This document shows, piece after piece, positions 12,180-24,129 of a stretch of DNA of 64,000 nt; positions within the stretch are counted from its first letter, which is position 1, and each line of letters starts with the position of its first letter. The position numbers and the translations under genes were made by a program. The notes below the pieces were generated by a model. It had not been told where the DNA came from. It did no database searches and was given only the letters and a program-made list of their open reading frames with translations. This DNA comes from Phoronis australis (lineage: Eukaryota > Phoronida > Phoronidae), in NCBI GenBank assembly GCA_002633005.1, contig NMRA01000141.1, forward strand, positions 416,947-480,946, in the 5' to 3' direction.

Positions 12180-14760
12180 CTTGAGTAAACTAACTTATTT
12201 ACCTTGGTGTTGGAAAATTGGCGATCTTCAGTTATTTTGCTGCTAAAATTGCAGTGCACTCTTTGGGCGCCATTGCGTCTACTGTAGGCCAATTTCCATG
12301 TTATTCAATCAAATGTGAGGTTGCATTGATGTCATAACATTCGTAAGTCGTTTCATTTGACAAGTTTTTACTATACTATTATTAGAAAACCTAATTTCAG
12401 AAAAAACTCTCGAGAGATATCGCAAAATTTTCGGAAATGGCACGTACGTGCGCGTGTCACAAGTATGCACTGTTTTCAAAACGACCACAGATTTTCCATC
12501 GTTACAAAAGGCAGAGAATTACGAAAAATAACGTTTATTAGATTGTCTTTTTACTTCTATAAACGGCTGTAACGGGCAAGATGAATGTCGGTTCATTCCC
12601 AGAATCTACATGCACCTCTGTAGGTTGTTAGCTCTAAGTTTCACGACGAGGTGACAAGCTCAGCGCCGGGGTTGTGAAATTTCGGTGTCTAACGGAGCTC
12701 TGACACACGGCTATCTAGCTGTATATTGACGATAGTCTTCATACAGCTAGCTGGCTTTCTACCTCAGTATGTACAATTATGAAGCAAGTATTGTAAATAC
12801 ATCTATATACTTTGTACACAGTATTTTTAAATGCATTCTAGGTTTTCACTTTAAAGAATATGATTACCGTACTTTGTGTTACGGCAGGGTCAAATGTTCT
12901 GGAAAGAAATTTTTACTGCCTGGGGAAAGAATCCCGCAGCCGCGCACTATTTCCCCTCGGCGCTTCCCACTAGCGGCTAGTTTTTATATATTGCTGTTCT
13001 CATGAACAATACTGATATTTCCAAAATGCATCCAGTCTGACAAAAAAAAAACAATGGACATTATCAAATTTGTAGGCAATAAAATGCCACACAGGACTTG
13101 GCTAGTAACATCCTAGAAGACACATCATATGACAACTGATGTTGCAGGGGCAGGTTCTTTACCTCTCAAGACAACATGCAACACACCAACTAGTAGAGAC
13201 AGCACAAAACTCAAACCATCCCATACATTTGTAACTTAGTCAACATTTGATGTTAATTGACTGTGCGTTATTAAGTAGTGTGCGTACCCCCTCCCCCAAT
13301 CAGTACCATTTTTACTGTTTGCAAGTTGAACACTGGACCTAGCATTGCTTTAACTACTTTGAACAACTGGTGAATGAATAAAAACTACGGTGAATAGCAC
13401 CAATAAAGTTTTTTAAAAAAGTATTTACTTGTCGTTTTCTTTTTGTAAGAATCATACAGCAAGGGAAAAAGTCCATTATACTGAGTAAACATATGCAATG
13501 CATCATCTAGATTAACTTGACCAGCATGGTAATAATTTTTCTTCCTTTAGTATGCGATACTTCTTCAATTTGATCAAGAAGTTATTAAGTTTTGCATGAT
13601 AGAAGTGGGCTGTAATCACAAGTTGTAGTGTACGTACCCTTTTATACAACTGAGAAGTATCAGGCCATAAAATTTTATTCGGTGGTTCTTGTGCAAAAAT
13701 ATTTCTGATTATAAACCTGGAATGATGGTACTTTAAAATAACCCAGCTTTTAAAGCTATATGACATCCTTCATTTTTCTCCAAAAGTGGCCACCGAATAT
13801 GGACCTTGATTGTGATTTGCTCGTGATGCAGTGGTGACTTAAGATGGGCGTTCAGAACGCGCCAAGGCAATTCTTTTATTTTAAGACAAAAGACAGGTAG
13901 AAAGTAAATGTGTTTACCATCCCCCTGCCCTAGAAAATGTATCATGCCGATACATTTTAAATTAAAAATTTCTGTTTGCAGGTGTCAGAAACAAGCAACA
14001 CAGAACGTTGATATACGCCCATGGTGTGCATCACATATAGCGTAGATACAGGGGATAAATATTGTTTTAAACATTTTCACTATAAGGAGAAAAGCTTGTA
14101 ATCTTACATAGCCCACAACGGGGTGGAGTGCAGATCAGCAATACTCTACTTATCTGCCAAGATCGTAAAAAACTAAAACTGCCAATAGAGGGCACAGCGT
14201 CAGTCAGATATGTCCAAAAGTCATCATCCGTTGTCACGTTCATAGAAATCCAAATTTCATAAAGATCCTGCAAGGGTTTAGGAAAAACAGCTGCAAAAAA
14301 ACAAAGACGGTATACGGGGATACCACAGTAGCCAAAATTGTTCAAAAATCCTTGTAAATCTTGGTCTTCCCAGTAGGAAACCATACCTACCCTGTTCACT
14401 CAGATCCCTTTCCCCTGTTCATTAACTTGAGCGAGACGTTACACAATGCTGCCTAAATTCAGCAAGCTACACCTGTTATTGAAGCATGTTCTATCTGTCT
14501 TACCACACTAAAATTATAGGCTAACAAGGTGTATTGCAACCTACCCCTCCATCCAAGTGCCTTACCTTCAAGCAGCAATTACCTTGCTCGATTAAAACAG
14601 TAAACAAGCCTCACCTTTGGTGAAATTTCATCGTACTTCACCTGAAGGGGTGCGAGGTGCAGTAGATTAGCGAACAGGTTCTATTAGTGTATTTAGCAAC
14701 ACGAAGCAAGTGTAATTTGTTTGGCACTCAGCCATTACTTGTCTCCAGAGACTTACCTCC
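12180..14760. other. Region downstream of the CpG-rich promoter candidate, no gene assigned
   Basis: It includes CpG-rich patches near 12640-12700 and 12930-12975, and two more GTAGTGT.CGTACCC words (13275 and 13624). No open frame here has a domain I can name. Confidence 0.4.
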
Positions 14761-14767
14761 GGAGCAC

Positions 14768-14914
14768 CAGGGTAGAGTTCAGTAACGTTATGACCTCGCT
14801 AGAAAAATAAAACTTTGCGAGATTACACCAGATATTGTTGTGTATTTTAAATTAGAACATGTGATTCTGGCTAGATTTGTCTAGCCGCTAGAAGCTACTG
14901 AACTCTATCCAGGT
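14768..14914. mobile_element. Short MITE-like inverted repeat
   Basis: CCAGGGTAGAGTTCAGTA at the left is the near reverse complement of TACTGAACTCTATCCAGG at the right (16 of 18), 147 bp in all. No target duplication was identified. Confidence 0.45.
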
Positions 14915-15139
14915 TAGAATAGTAGGTGTGATATGAAATGCAGGTCTTTGAACACCTGTAGCCTGAGGGCTTTCATTAGTGAGATCATGGTGGAGTATTT
15001 GTATTAATCAGAAACACAGACAGCACCATGAGAATTTTTAAATTCTTTCTGAGAACAGCTATATTAAATTCAAAATTACGGTGAAAATTCTCCAGTTTGG
15101 CACAATCGGAGCTTACCCCAAATTTCAAGGTACCTAAAC

Positions 15140-15345
15140 TACACGGTCAACGGACTCATAAACATGGTCACGGATGCATGAACACAACTCACGGACCAGC
15201 AAACACCGTCCACTGACTCACTAACATGGGAACGGACTCACAAAACACAATCCATTCACCCAAATACACGGGACACGGACTCATATTCCCGAGGAAACAC
15301 GTTTAACGGAACGCCAAACACGGGTCATGGACTCATCAGCTTCTT
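15140..15345 (+). repeat. Degenerate short tandem repeat (ACGGACTCA...AACA)
   Basis: About eight loose units of 24-28 bp share ACGGACTCA or a variant followed by AACA: ACGGACTCATAAACATGG, ACTGACTCACTAACATGG, ACGGACTCACAAAACACA, ACGGACTCATATTCC. Unit length varies. Confidence 0.6.
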
Positions 15346-15349
15346 GGGT

Positions 15350-18300
15350 CAGCTGACATCTACATTTTGTCCGTAAACCGTGTTTGGTTTGGTAAAGCAC
15401 CCACCTCTCGTTAAGCGCCCATCCCCGACTTTTAAAGATTGAAGATTTAGCGCCCAGTGCTAAGGAAACGCGCGATTCCCCGACTTTAAGATAAAGATCG
15501 ATGATAACAATCAGTGAAACGTGAAATGACGGCCTCCGAGACGGCAGTTTGGCAATGTGAATTATAATACAACTAGTAACAAATTATTGTCCCAGGTTAT
15601 GGATTTACTTCAAAATATACTACTTGAATGTTTTTGTCATTTTTCATGTTAGCAGAATTTAAGAACCCCGCCGGCTTCAATACATCTGCTTTCAGCGATG
15701 CCGTCTGCCGCGCTGAGTTTCCGTCTGCAGTGCACAAGATAAAACATATATTCGAAAAATCCGGCCAGAGAAATGAGACAGTGGTTTTGACAAACCCTTG
15801 CAATTCGCTTTAGGTGGGAAGCTCTTGGATTTTGAAGAATTCCCATAACTCACGGAAAGATGTCAAATTCTCCCTATTTTGATGAATGTTATTGCCGGGT
15901 TATCGAGAATGTGTGGCGACTGAAGGGACAGTGTGCCTCACTGGATCAATTTGCTGCCTCTCGATTTCGGAATTCAAAGGTTGGCAATACGTTACTGGAT
16001 GTTTGTGTATAATCTTGAAGTAATACAAAACTGCAAGTCAAATTTTGTTTTTCGCTTATTGCATCTGTCAAACTGGATTTCACCAATGTCGCTGGCAGTT
16101 CTTCATAATACAATTTCTTGCGAAACCCCTCCCCCCCAGGCGTCACTGTGCGGCCCTCCCGAACAAATTTGTTTCAATATTAGTCAGTTTCAGCCGAAAC
16201 AAAATTCTCACCACTCGAGTCTGAAATATCTACGACGTTAAGACTGACTGAAAATTGGTTGCAGCGGGGGGAGGTGAAATAACACCGATTCGGTAAGGAT
16301 GCATTGCTGGTTGAAGCTCGTCACTAATTTAGTCATAAACCAATCCACAAGTGCCTGTTACCCAAATAATTGGGGCTTCGTCTACGAATTATTTTTAGTG
16401 ACACAGATACGTGTAAGAACAAATTTTTTCCTCAATTCTACTGTACGGGTTCACTAGACTCATCCCCAGTCATAGTGTTAGTATTTTTTAAAATAAAACC
16501 TTAAGCAGATACTAATGTTCTTAAGTAATGCCTCTTGTGATTGACGACTGACTCGTCTCCACTTACTTCCGATTCTCGTCTTCTGTGCGTAGCATGTTTC
16601 ACGTAACTGGAAGTGAGCAGCACCAGTCGGTCGAGATAAAACAGCAAGCCGCAGAACTATATTCGTTGAAAATGTCAGTGAGTCACAAAATCTCGAACAT
16701 AAACATTCCCAACACAAAAACGCCTGAATTAGTTTTTCAAATTTTTATTACAGCTAATTTTAAAATTGCTCTCTGACTCAGAACTTCACAGCAACCACAG
16801 GACTGTGACCATAAATTTAATCTTTGCTGAAACCTCCGCAACACTGTCAAGCTTGCACGAGAACACTTCTGCACTGTCAACATGTGAGAATGGTTGCAAT
16901 CCAAGTGGAGCGCCGTGTGGTCACTAGTCGTCTGCACACTACCAAGACCACAGGACAGCACGGGGCTATTACACAGTAATTGTATAAATTTAATTGTGAA
17001 TGACTAATCTGAGGGCAACAGAACCGCTGTTGTGACATTTTTCTGTCATTTGGTGATGTGACGATAAACCTCTTCGAAAAGTGCTACACATTCCAAGTAT
17101 GTTTGGGGACTCAGATCATGAGGTAAGATTAACCGGCCATAGCGGTCATCTTTCGTAATTCACCCGTATTCGGTTAAGGTTATCTCAAACCTTATTTGCA
17201 AAAATTGTCCACTTTTACAATATTTCACGTGTCTAGCAAAATACCTTATCTTCATTCTCAGGGAACTTCATATACAAATAATTGCAGGCAGCCTAGTACG
17301 TGTTGACATAACAGAGCCTGTTCAGAAGGGCCCACTGCACAGAAAATACATACCAACAAGTCTTATGACTTATCAGGACATACAGTACATACATACAGCC
17401 TTGTTGACTGCCAAACAGAAGATTGCGACTTATCAGAAGATATGTACCTACAACCCGTATGACTGGCAAATTGAAGAATGATGCAGCCAGCTCAATAGAC
17501 GAAATGAGCAACATATGTCCATGTAATAATACACACCTGCCCCTACAAGTAAGTACAGGTAATACTGCCAATGATGGTGCTAATTCTACATATCTACTAT
17601 AGACAGCAGCGGAAATCAAATCAAGCAATATATTTACCACCTCTATACTCAACTCAGTAGCACTTGAAAAGTACACGCAGCACCATCTTTGAAAAACTAA
17701 TGTTTCAGTTCATGATTTGACATGGAGCCAGTTAGCGTCAAAGTTCCTAATTGCAGTTGATAAAACCCAGGCAAAAATGGAGTTGGTTGATTGCTTCAAA
17801 AGAAAGATACACAGGCGTTGACTTGATTAATCCCAGTTTGAAGTTTGCGACTTCCACTAGACCTTATTAGCATAATGGGCAACTTGTAACACCTGCTTTC
17901 ACAGGAAGGTGCTCAGGTGTCTTCATTCAACAAGGAAGTTGCAGAGTACAGAACGTCAATTTATAGCTCAATAGGAAGGAGTTTTTAACTTTTCATGATG
18001 ACTGATCGAACAGTAGCACCAAATGATTTGAAGTTATCAAGTTCTGGACAATTTCTGAAAAGCTTCAACAATGTTAGAAGTCTTTGAAAAATGAAACAGG
18101 TCAATTTTGGTTACTACATTTGTCCAAACTTGGCAAGACCATGCTTGGTCCAATAAGTTAAAACAGCATCATTAATTTACTTAAGAGCAATCCCTAAATG
18201 TTTTGGTAAAAAAATAGAAGAAAAACCGAAAAACACTGCAAAAACATCTCAAAAATTCTGTTCCATACCAGAACTTTCAGTTCATAATATCAAAGGCAAG

Positions 18301-19990
18301 TAAGAGCAAACGAACCTAACAATTATGAAAACTATATTAATTTCTACCCTGTTTACATAGTGTGACATCGTTAATAAACATGCCATCATGGTTGGTGTGC
18401 TGCATAACACTAACAGGTGGAAAGGCTGAGGTAATGATTGATTATAAGGACCTCAATTAAAGTATGCTAGGAATATCACTACCGTAAAAATTCAGGTCAA
18501 CACCCTGCCCACATAAGCGCCCCACTTTCCGCTTTCAAAAATTTTCAGATTACGCAGTCACTGCTCAGCCTAAGTGCTTTTTATATCCTAAAATATTAGA
18601 CAAAGTTTCGCTTGCAGAGTAACTACCGGAGTTAAGCTTTCACAATAACCGAAACTTCGCTAAAAAGAAGTTTTGCCTCTAATGAGAAAGCCCTGTAAGC
18701 TGTGTGGCAAACTGAGCACAATAGACTAAGAAGCCTCCTTCACTGCTGAGGTAATCACACATGCTCAACACTACAGTTTGTAGGTTACTGTAATCGTGTT
18801 ACAGTGGTACCCCCACACTGTGCCTGAATGCAGGGTGTACCATGGACTATCTGAGGGTACAAATAAAAGATTTACTTCAGGTCGTTCTTCAAGCAAGCTT
18901 GAAAAAGTTAGCATCACCAACAAGCTTTATAAAAAAGATAGAGGAGAACTTAGAGAAAACAAAACTTCTATTCGAGTATATACGTTCACACAATGTCAGA
19001 CATTTTACTTTTACAACTATCACAGCTTAACATAAGTGTTTATTGCAAAGCCATTAGTTCTGGCAAGGGCCACCAACTCTTTCAAGTCTGCTTCATATAA
19101 ATTATACCTTATCTGTTAATTTGCTTTAAGAGGATTTTTTTGACCAATTTGTTGAGTTAGGCTGCTTATTTCACCATTTACATATATACTTCAAGTCATA
19201 GTTGGCAAGGAAATGCCATTCTAAGCAATATTACAGTAAAATAATGGTGAAAAAATGCTCGACTTTTCTTTGAGGTCTGGCATCACAATGATAATTGATC
19301 TAATTTTTGGGGGCCTCCTGGACAATGCCAGAGCCGAGATAACTTAAGATCATATCAGTCTTACCTTTGAATGTTCAGTAACGAGTGAGCTTAAGTTTTC
19401 AGTCATGGACGAAACTGGAGTGCCCGTACAAACTATACGCCAGATCTCACAAAATACATTAATGTTATCCATCATCATCATCAGTAGAGTACAGGCAAAC
19501 CCTTATCTTTAAAGCAAAAAAGCCGGCACACCTCATCAAATCTATGTCAATTACATGCAGATATAAGAATGCTTATCATTTTTTAACATTTTGTTAAATG
19601 TGCATTTTCCCTTGTGTAACTGGCTAAAAAACGAAAATGGAATTGGGTCTTTTACATTTAGTAATTATGAAGTTACAAATCACACTGACTTCTACACATT
19701 ACTATTTGACGTAGGCTTTGTAGAAGAAATCACTGAAACATCTGCTCCTGGGTACACGCTGATGAGGCAAACTTTCGATTTGGAACACTCACCGCAAAAA
19801 ATTAGTCTTGTGATGTGAGTCCTTACTTTGAATGTAAGTGATTTCTCAGTTTGCAAAGAACTGTGAGCATGTTATTCCTAGAAACGGTGCTCAATACATA
19901 AAATGACAGCATTACATAACACAACTTGCAGAGGCTGGTCTCAAGTAATTAACTGAAATGTCAGTGCCGCTGGAAGCCCTGAATCCCCTC
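15350..19990. other. Intergenic stretch without supported genes
   Basis: TAAGCGCCC-type words at about 15410-15450 and 18515-18530 suggest a small dispersed repeat. The frame at 15628-15813 has no family signature. Nothing else was recognised. Confidence 0.4.
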
Positions 19991-19999
19991 GAATTTGAC

Positions 20000-20460
20000 T
20001 AAAAAGGCACTTTCCTACTATCGATGACGTGTCGATATTTTGGGGAGTTGCAGTCAATATGAACGGTTAACTTCAGTCCTGGATTGAAGTTAACAGCTCC
20101 AGTTAACTTCGCAGTAAACAGGCGGATTTAACAGCAGACATCAATGCTGCGGTGCGGTATGAACGTCAACTCTCATCGAAGATATCACCAGGGGCCACTG
20201 CTATTAAAGGTAGTGTCGTTGCTAACAGTGGCTTTTATTTTGATCAAATAATCACCAATCTGAATAAGAAATAAGTTTTTTATGTCACTTAGCACATGCA
20301 AATGTTCTCAAATTGACACATTAAAGCAATCTTAGCGCGCATGGGATGCATCAGCGCTACCTAGCGATTACTTCTACGATAACAGCATCACCTACCATTT
20401 ACTTCAACGCTGTTAACTACCAAAGCTGGTATGAACAATTCAATTAACTTCACGGAGATA
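20000..20460 (-). repeat. Inverted relative of the 8-kb dispersed repeat
   Basis: The - strand matches the 8050-8520 region in blocks (CGACGTGTC/GGGGAGTTGC and GTTAAATCC/CCTGTT). It is more decayed than the other two copies. Confidence 0.4.
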
Positions 20461-20469
20461 AGTTATTAT

Positions 20470-21800
20470 GAAAAGGCTTTAAAGAACAACTTAAAACCAA
20501 TTTCATAATGGTAAGTAGTCTAAATGAAAACTACATTATTGTTATGATGGACAGCAGGCTTGTACCTGCTTTAACACAGCTAATCTTCTCACAAAATCAT
20601 TACCAATTTTTGACACCATTAAGATGATTAGATGCCCATGTCTCTAGCTGTGGAGACAGAAAATGTCAATATGTTGCTATACCAACAATCTATTTGTTCT
20701 CATCAAATGCATATGTGTCAAGTCAACTAAAAAGTGCTATCAATCTGCATCAAGGTTCATTGCAATCCCCAGCAATTCCATCTTTAGAATCAAAATGGTC
20801 AAATTCTTCCACATGAAAATTGCAATATTATTGAATTCCATAGGCGTGTTTAGTCCGCAATGGTAGGAACAATGCCTATCAATCAGGAACACCGTGATCG
20901 TTTAGAGAAAATGACCTAGCATAGGATTTGAACAAATTCTCATGAGCTGCCTCCAGGTGCACTCATAGTATACCCCATAAAGTTCAGAATCCATTTTCTT
21001 TAAATTGAATTATGCAAATCAGCTCAATCCATTTTGTCTCTCCTTCTACACAACATAGTCCAAATGTGTTAAACATTGCACCTGCTATAAACACAGCGTC
21101 ATCGGTCCGCTATAAAAATTAAATGCAAAACCCACTTCCCACCTTCCAGTGAAAAACCAACTATGATAAAGGGCAGGTAATTGAATTCCTTTCACCGAAT
21201 CTACTCATTGTTGTTCAAAGTTTCTTGTCATGTACTATGTAAACAAGTAAAATCTAAGAATACCAAATTTGAATTATGTGGAAAATCTTGGACACAGGTA
21301 GACACAAGAACCTAGGGTAGAACTGTACATGAGCAAGTACACATCATGAACCTCTCGAGTACGTAGAATGAATTTGACTGTGCATTTGCACCTCACAAGA
21401 CAGGAATTGAAAAAGACAGAGATGTTGAACTTCAGTATTTTTGGCAAATTTTCACTAAATCCAGATTCTAATAATTGTAAAAAACTGCAGTTTGATTGAT
21501 GTTTTTTTCAAAGTGTATTACTTGCCATTCTCAAATTTTTGTAGTCTGTAAAACCCTCAACAAAGCTTTGAACCTAAGCACTAAGGCTACGAGACGGCCA
21601 GGCCGCCTGCACCGAAATTCCACATGATGGAATTGTTTCGACATTCACCACCAAACAGCTGCTTAGTTAAAAAGTCAATTTCTCCCACCATCAACACCAT
21701 GTCCTGGCATACAGATCACGTGCCCCCTGGTCGACTGGTAACAAACGTGGGATGTTTGCAAGTCACTGTGATGTGACTCCGAACTTGAGGCGTTCTCGGG
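20470..21800. other. Intergenic stretch, nothing recognised
   Basis: Only short frames; no repeat or splice-consistent exon series. Confidence 0.4.
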
Positions 21801-21824
21801 ACACACTTCGGCGTTGTTACATGG

Positions 21825-21960
21825 CGGAATTCTTCGAATTCCGACAAGTATGTTGTTCTGCCATCAAGTTTGTTACTTGGCGAAATAAATTTCGCCAAGT
21901 ATATTGCTCTGACACTATGTTTGTTTTTACTTGGCGAAATAAATTTCGCCAAGTATGTTG
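21825..21960. repeat. Three tandem units of 54 bp, each with a perfect hairpin
   Basis: Hairpins at 21825-21843 (CGGAATTC/loop TTC/GAATTCCG), 21875-21900 and 21929-21954 (both ACTTGGCGAAA/TAAA/TTTCGCCAAGT). Their centres are 54 bp apart and the spacers are related (TATGTTGTTCTGCCATCAAG, TATATTGCTCTGACACTATG, TATGTTGCTCTTCCACTAAG). Unit 1 keeps perfect pairing with a different stem sequence. Confidence 0.9.
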
Positions 21961-21984
21961 CTCTTCCACTAAGTTTTTTTTTTT

Positions 21985-22980
21985 GTTTGTTCGCACGATA
22001 CAGGTCGCAATTTTCGTCCGATCATCACGAAATTTACACACAACACGTACTTCCGGAAGTACTGGAAGCCTATTGTTTTTCGTCAAAATCGGATCCAAGA
22101 TGGCGGCTGTGGCGGCCATTTTGTTTCCTTTTAAAGGTTCAAATGCTTCTGGAGGCTACAATTTTTTACGTAAAAGGCTAAAAATCGGCACAGTAAATGG
22201 ACCGGAAGTTTGCTACAAGTATGCCGGAAATTGTTTACTTCCGGTTAAAGATGGCGGAAATATCGGCGATCGCGCATGCGCACCTCGATTTTGGCCTAAA
22301 AACGTTTTCTCCTGTAGAGGGCGCATTATCAGACCAATTCTTTCGAATTTTTACAGGTATTAGTTTCTTATGATATGCTATTATACAAAACCAAAAAACC
22401 GGAAGTTGCTTTCAAGATAGCGGATCTGGCGCATGTTGACCCATTTTCAGTCGTGCTGGAGTGCGATTTTAAACGGGTAGAGAAAAAGACGTAATTTTTT
22501 GCATGTAGATTCTTTGAAGTATTATCTTTCAAATGGCCTGTAACAATTTTTTTCTCAGACTTACCGTTTTCGAGTTATTTGACTTTGAATTTCTTAAAAA
22601 AACGCAAAATTTCATTTTTTTTCGAAAAATTTACGGAATTAGGCGATACCATAAGTTTAGATAGAATTTTGAATGGGATTTCAGAAGATGTTTTCCATTT
22701 TTCGCTAGGACGTCTACTTTTCGAGTTATTTGAGATTTTATGATAACGCTGTTCCTTTGTTGAGCGCTCTTGCTGCATTGATGTTGGTTTATCTTCTATT
22801 GAACTAGACTGTAGCCTATTTCTTATTGATTTATGACATCTATGTTCGTCATATGAATGTTGTGATGTTGTTCATCATCGCCTCCACCATAATCATATTC
22901 GTCATCATCGTCGTCATCTTCGTCATCATCTCCGTCTTTTCCTTAATTTCGCCAAGTGTCGCTCAAGACTAGCCTTTTTC
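21985..22980 (+). repeat. 1-kb interspersed repeat, copy A
   Basis: It runs from TTCGCACGATACAGGTCGCA to TTTCGCCAAGTGTCGCTC and matches copy B (23148-24125) over the whole length: GGAAGCCTATTGTTTTT, GCGCATGCGCACCTCGAT, AACGTTTTCTCCTGTAGAGG and TTGAGCGCTCTTGCTGCATT. Short ATCTTCGTC microsatellite runs lie near its right end. No transposase frame was recognised. Confidence 0.85.
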
Positions 22981-23147
22981 TTACTGATTTCGGACTCCTA
23001 CGTTTGTCATGTGTATGTTATTATTACTTCTTTTGTTCATCCTCGCCACCATCTTCGTCATATTCGTCATCTTCGTCATCATCTTTATCGTCATCTTTTT
23101 GGTTAATTTCGCCAAGGTTCGCTCCTCGGAGCGCTTTCATTTTTTTT

Positions 23148-24125
23148 TTGTTCGCACTCTACAGGTCGCAATTTTCATCTGACTCGCACGAAATTTGCAC
23201 ACGATATGTAGATCTGGAAGTCCTGGAAGCCTATTGTTTTTGGTCATGATCAGATTCAAAATGCCGGACGTGGTGGCCATTTTGTTTACAGTTACAGATT
23301 CAAATGCTCATAAAGGCCGCATTTTTCAACGTACAGAGCTGAAACTTGGTACGATTATTACAGAACACAAGTACTATAACTGCACGGTAAATCGTTAACT
23401 TCCGGTCAAAAATGGTGGAAACATTGGCCATGGCGCATGCGCACCTCGATATCTGGCCGAAAACGTTTTCTCCTGTAGAGGGCGCATTGGTGAACCAATC
23501 ATTTTCAATCTCGTCACCTGTCTCTTTCGTTTGATTGGCTATTATGAAAGTTTGTTTAACCGGAAGTCACTTTCAAGATGGCGGGTCTGGTGCATGTTGA
23601 CCTATTTTCAGTCGTGCTGGAGTGCCACTTTAAACGGGAAGCAAGAATGACGTGAATTTTTGCATGTGGATTCTTCGAAGTATACCCTTACAAACGACCT
23701 GAACAATTTTTTTTCTCAGACTTACCGTTTTCGAGTTATTTGACTTTGAATTTCTTTAAAAAATGCAAAATTTCGTTTTTTTTCAAAAAAATTATGGCAT
23801 TGTGTGATACTATCTATTTAGATAGAGCTTTGAACGGGCTTTCACAAGATGTTTTCCATTTTTCGCTAGGACGTCTAGTTTTTGAGTTATTCGAGATTTT
23901 CTGATAGCGCTGTACCTTTGTTGAGCGCTCTTGCTGCATTGATGTTGGTTTAGCTTCCATTGAACAAGACTGCAGCCAATTCCTTAGTAATTTCTTCGCT
24001 AGTCACATGAATGTTATCGTGTTGTTCATAATCGCCGTCTTCATCGTTATCATCGTCATCATCGTCGTCGTCCACCCCATTATCGTCTTTTCGCTTAATT
24101 TCGCCAAGTGTCGCTCCTCCGAGCA
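23148..24125 (+). repeat. 1-kb interspersed repeat, copy B
   Basis: Direct-orientation copy of A, visibly diverged at roughly one base in five. It is bounded by TTTCGCCAAG motifs at 23107 and 24099, the same word that forms the stem of the 21.8-kb hairpins. A GTCATC/GTCGTC microsatellite near its end creates a false Asp-rich frame on the - strand. Confidence 0.85.
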
Positions 24126-24129
24126 CTCT

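Noticed and set aside
21752-22363. 203-codon + strand frame
   Set aside because: It crosses the hairpin tandem repeat and interspersed repeat copy A; its overlapping alternative frames are equally open and none matches a family.
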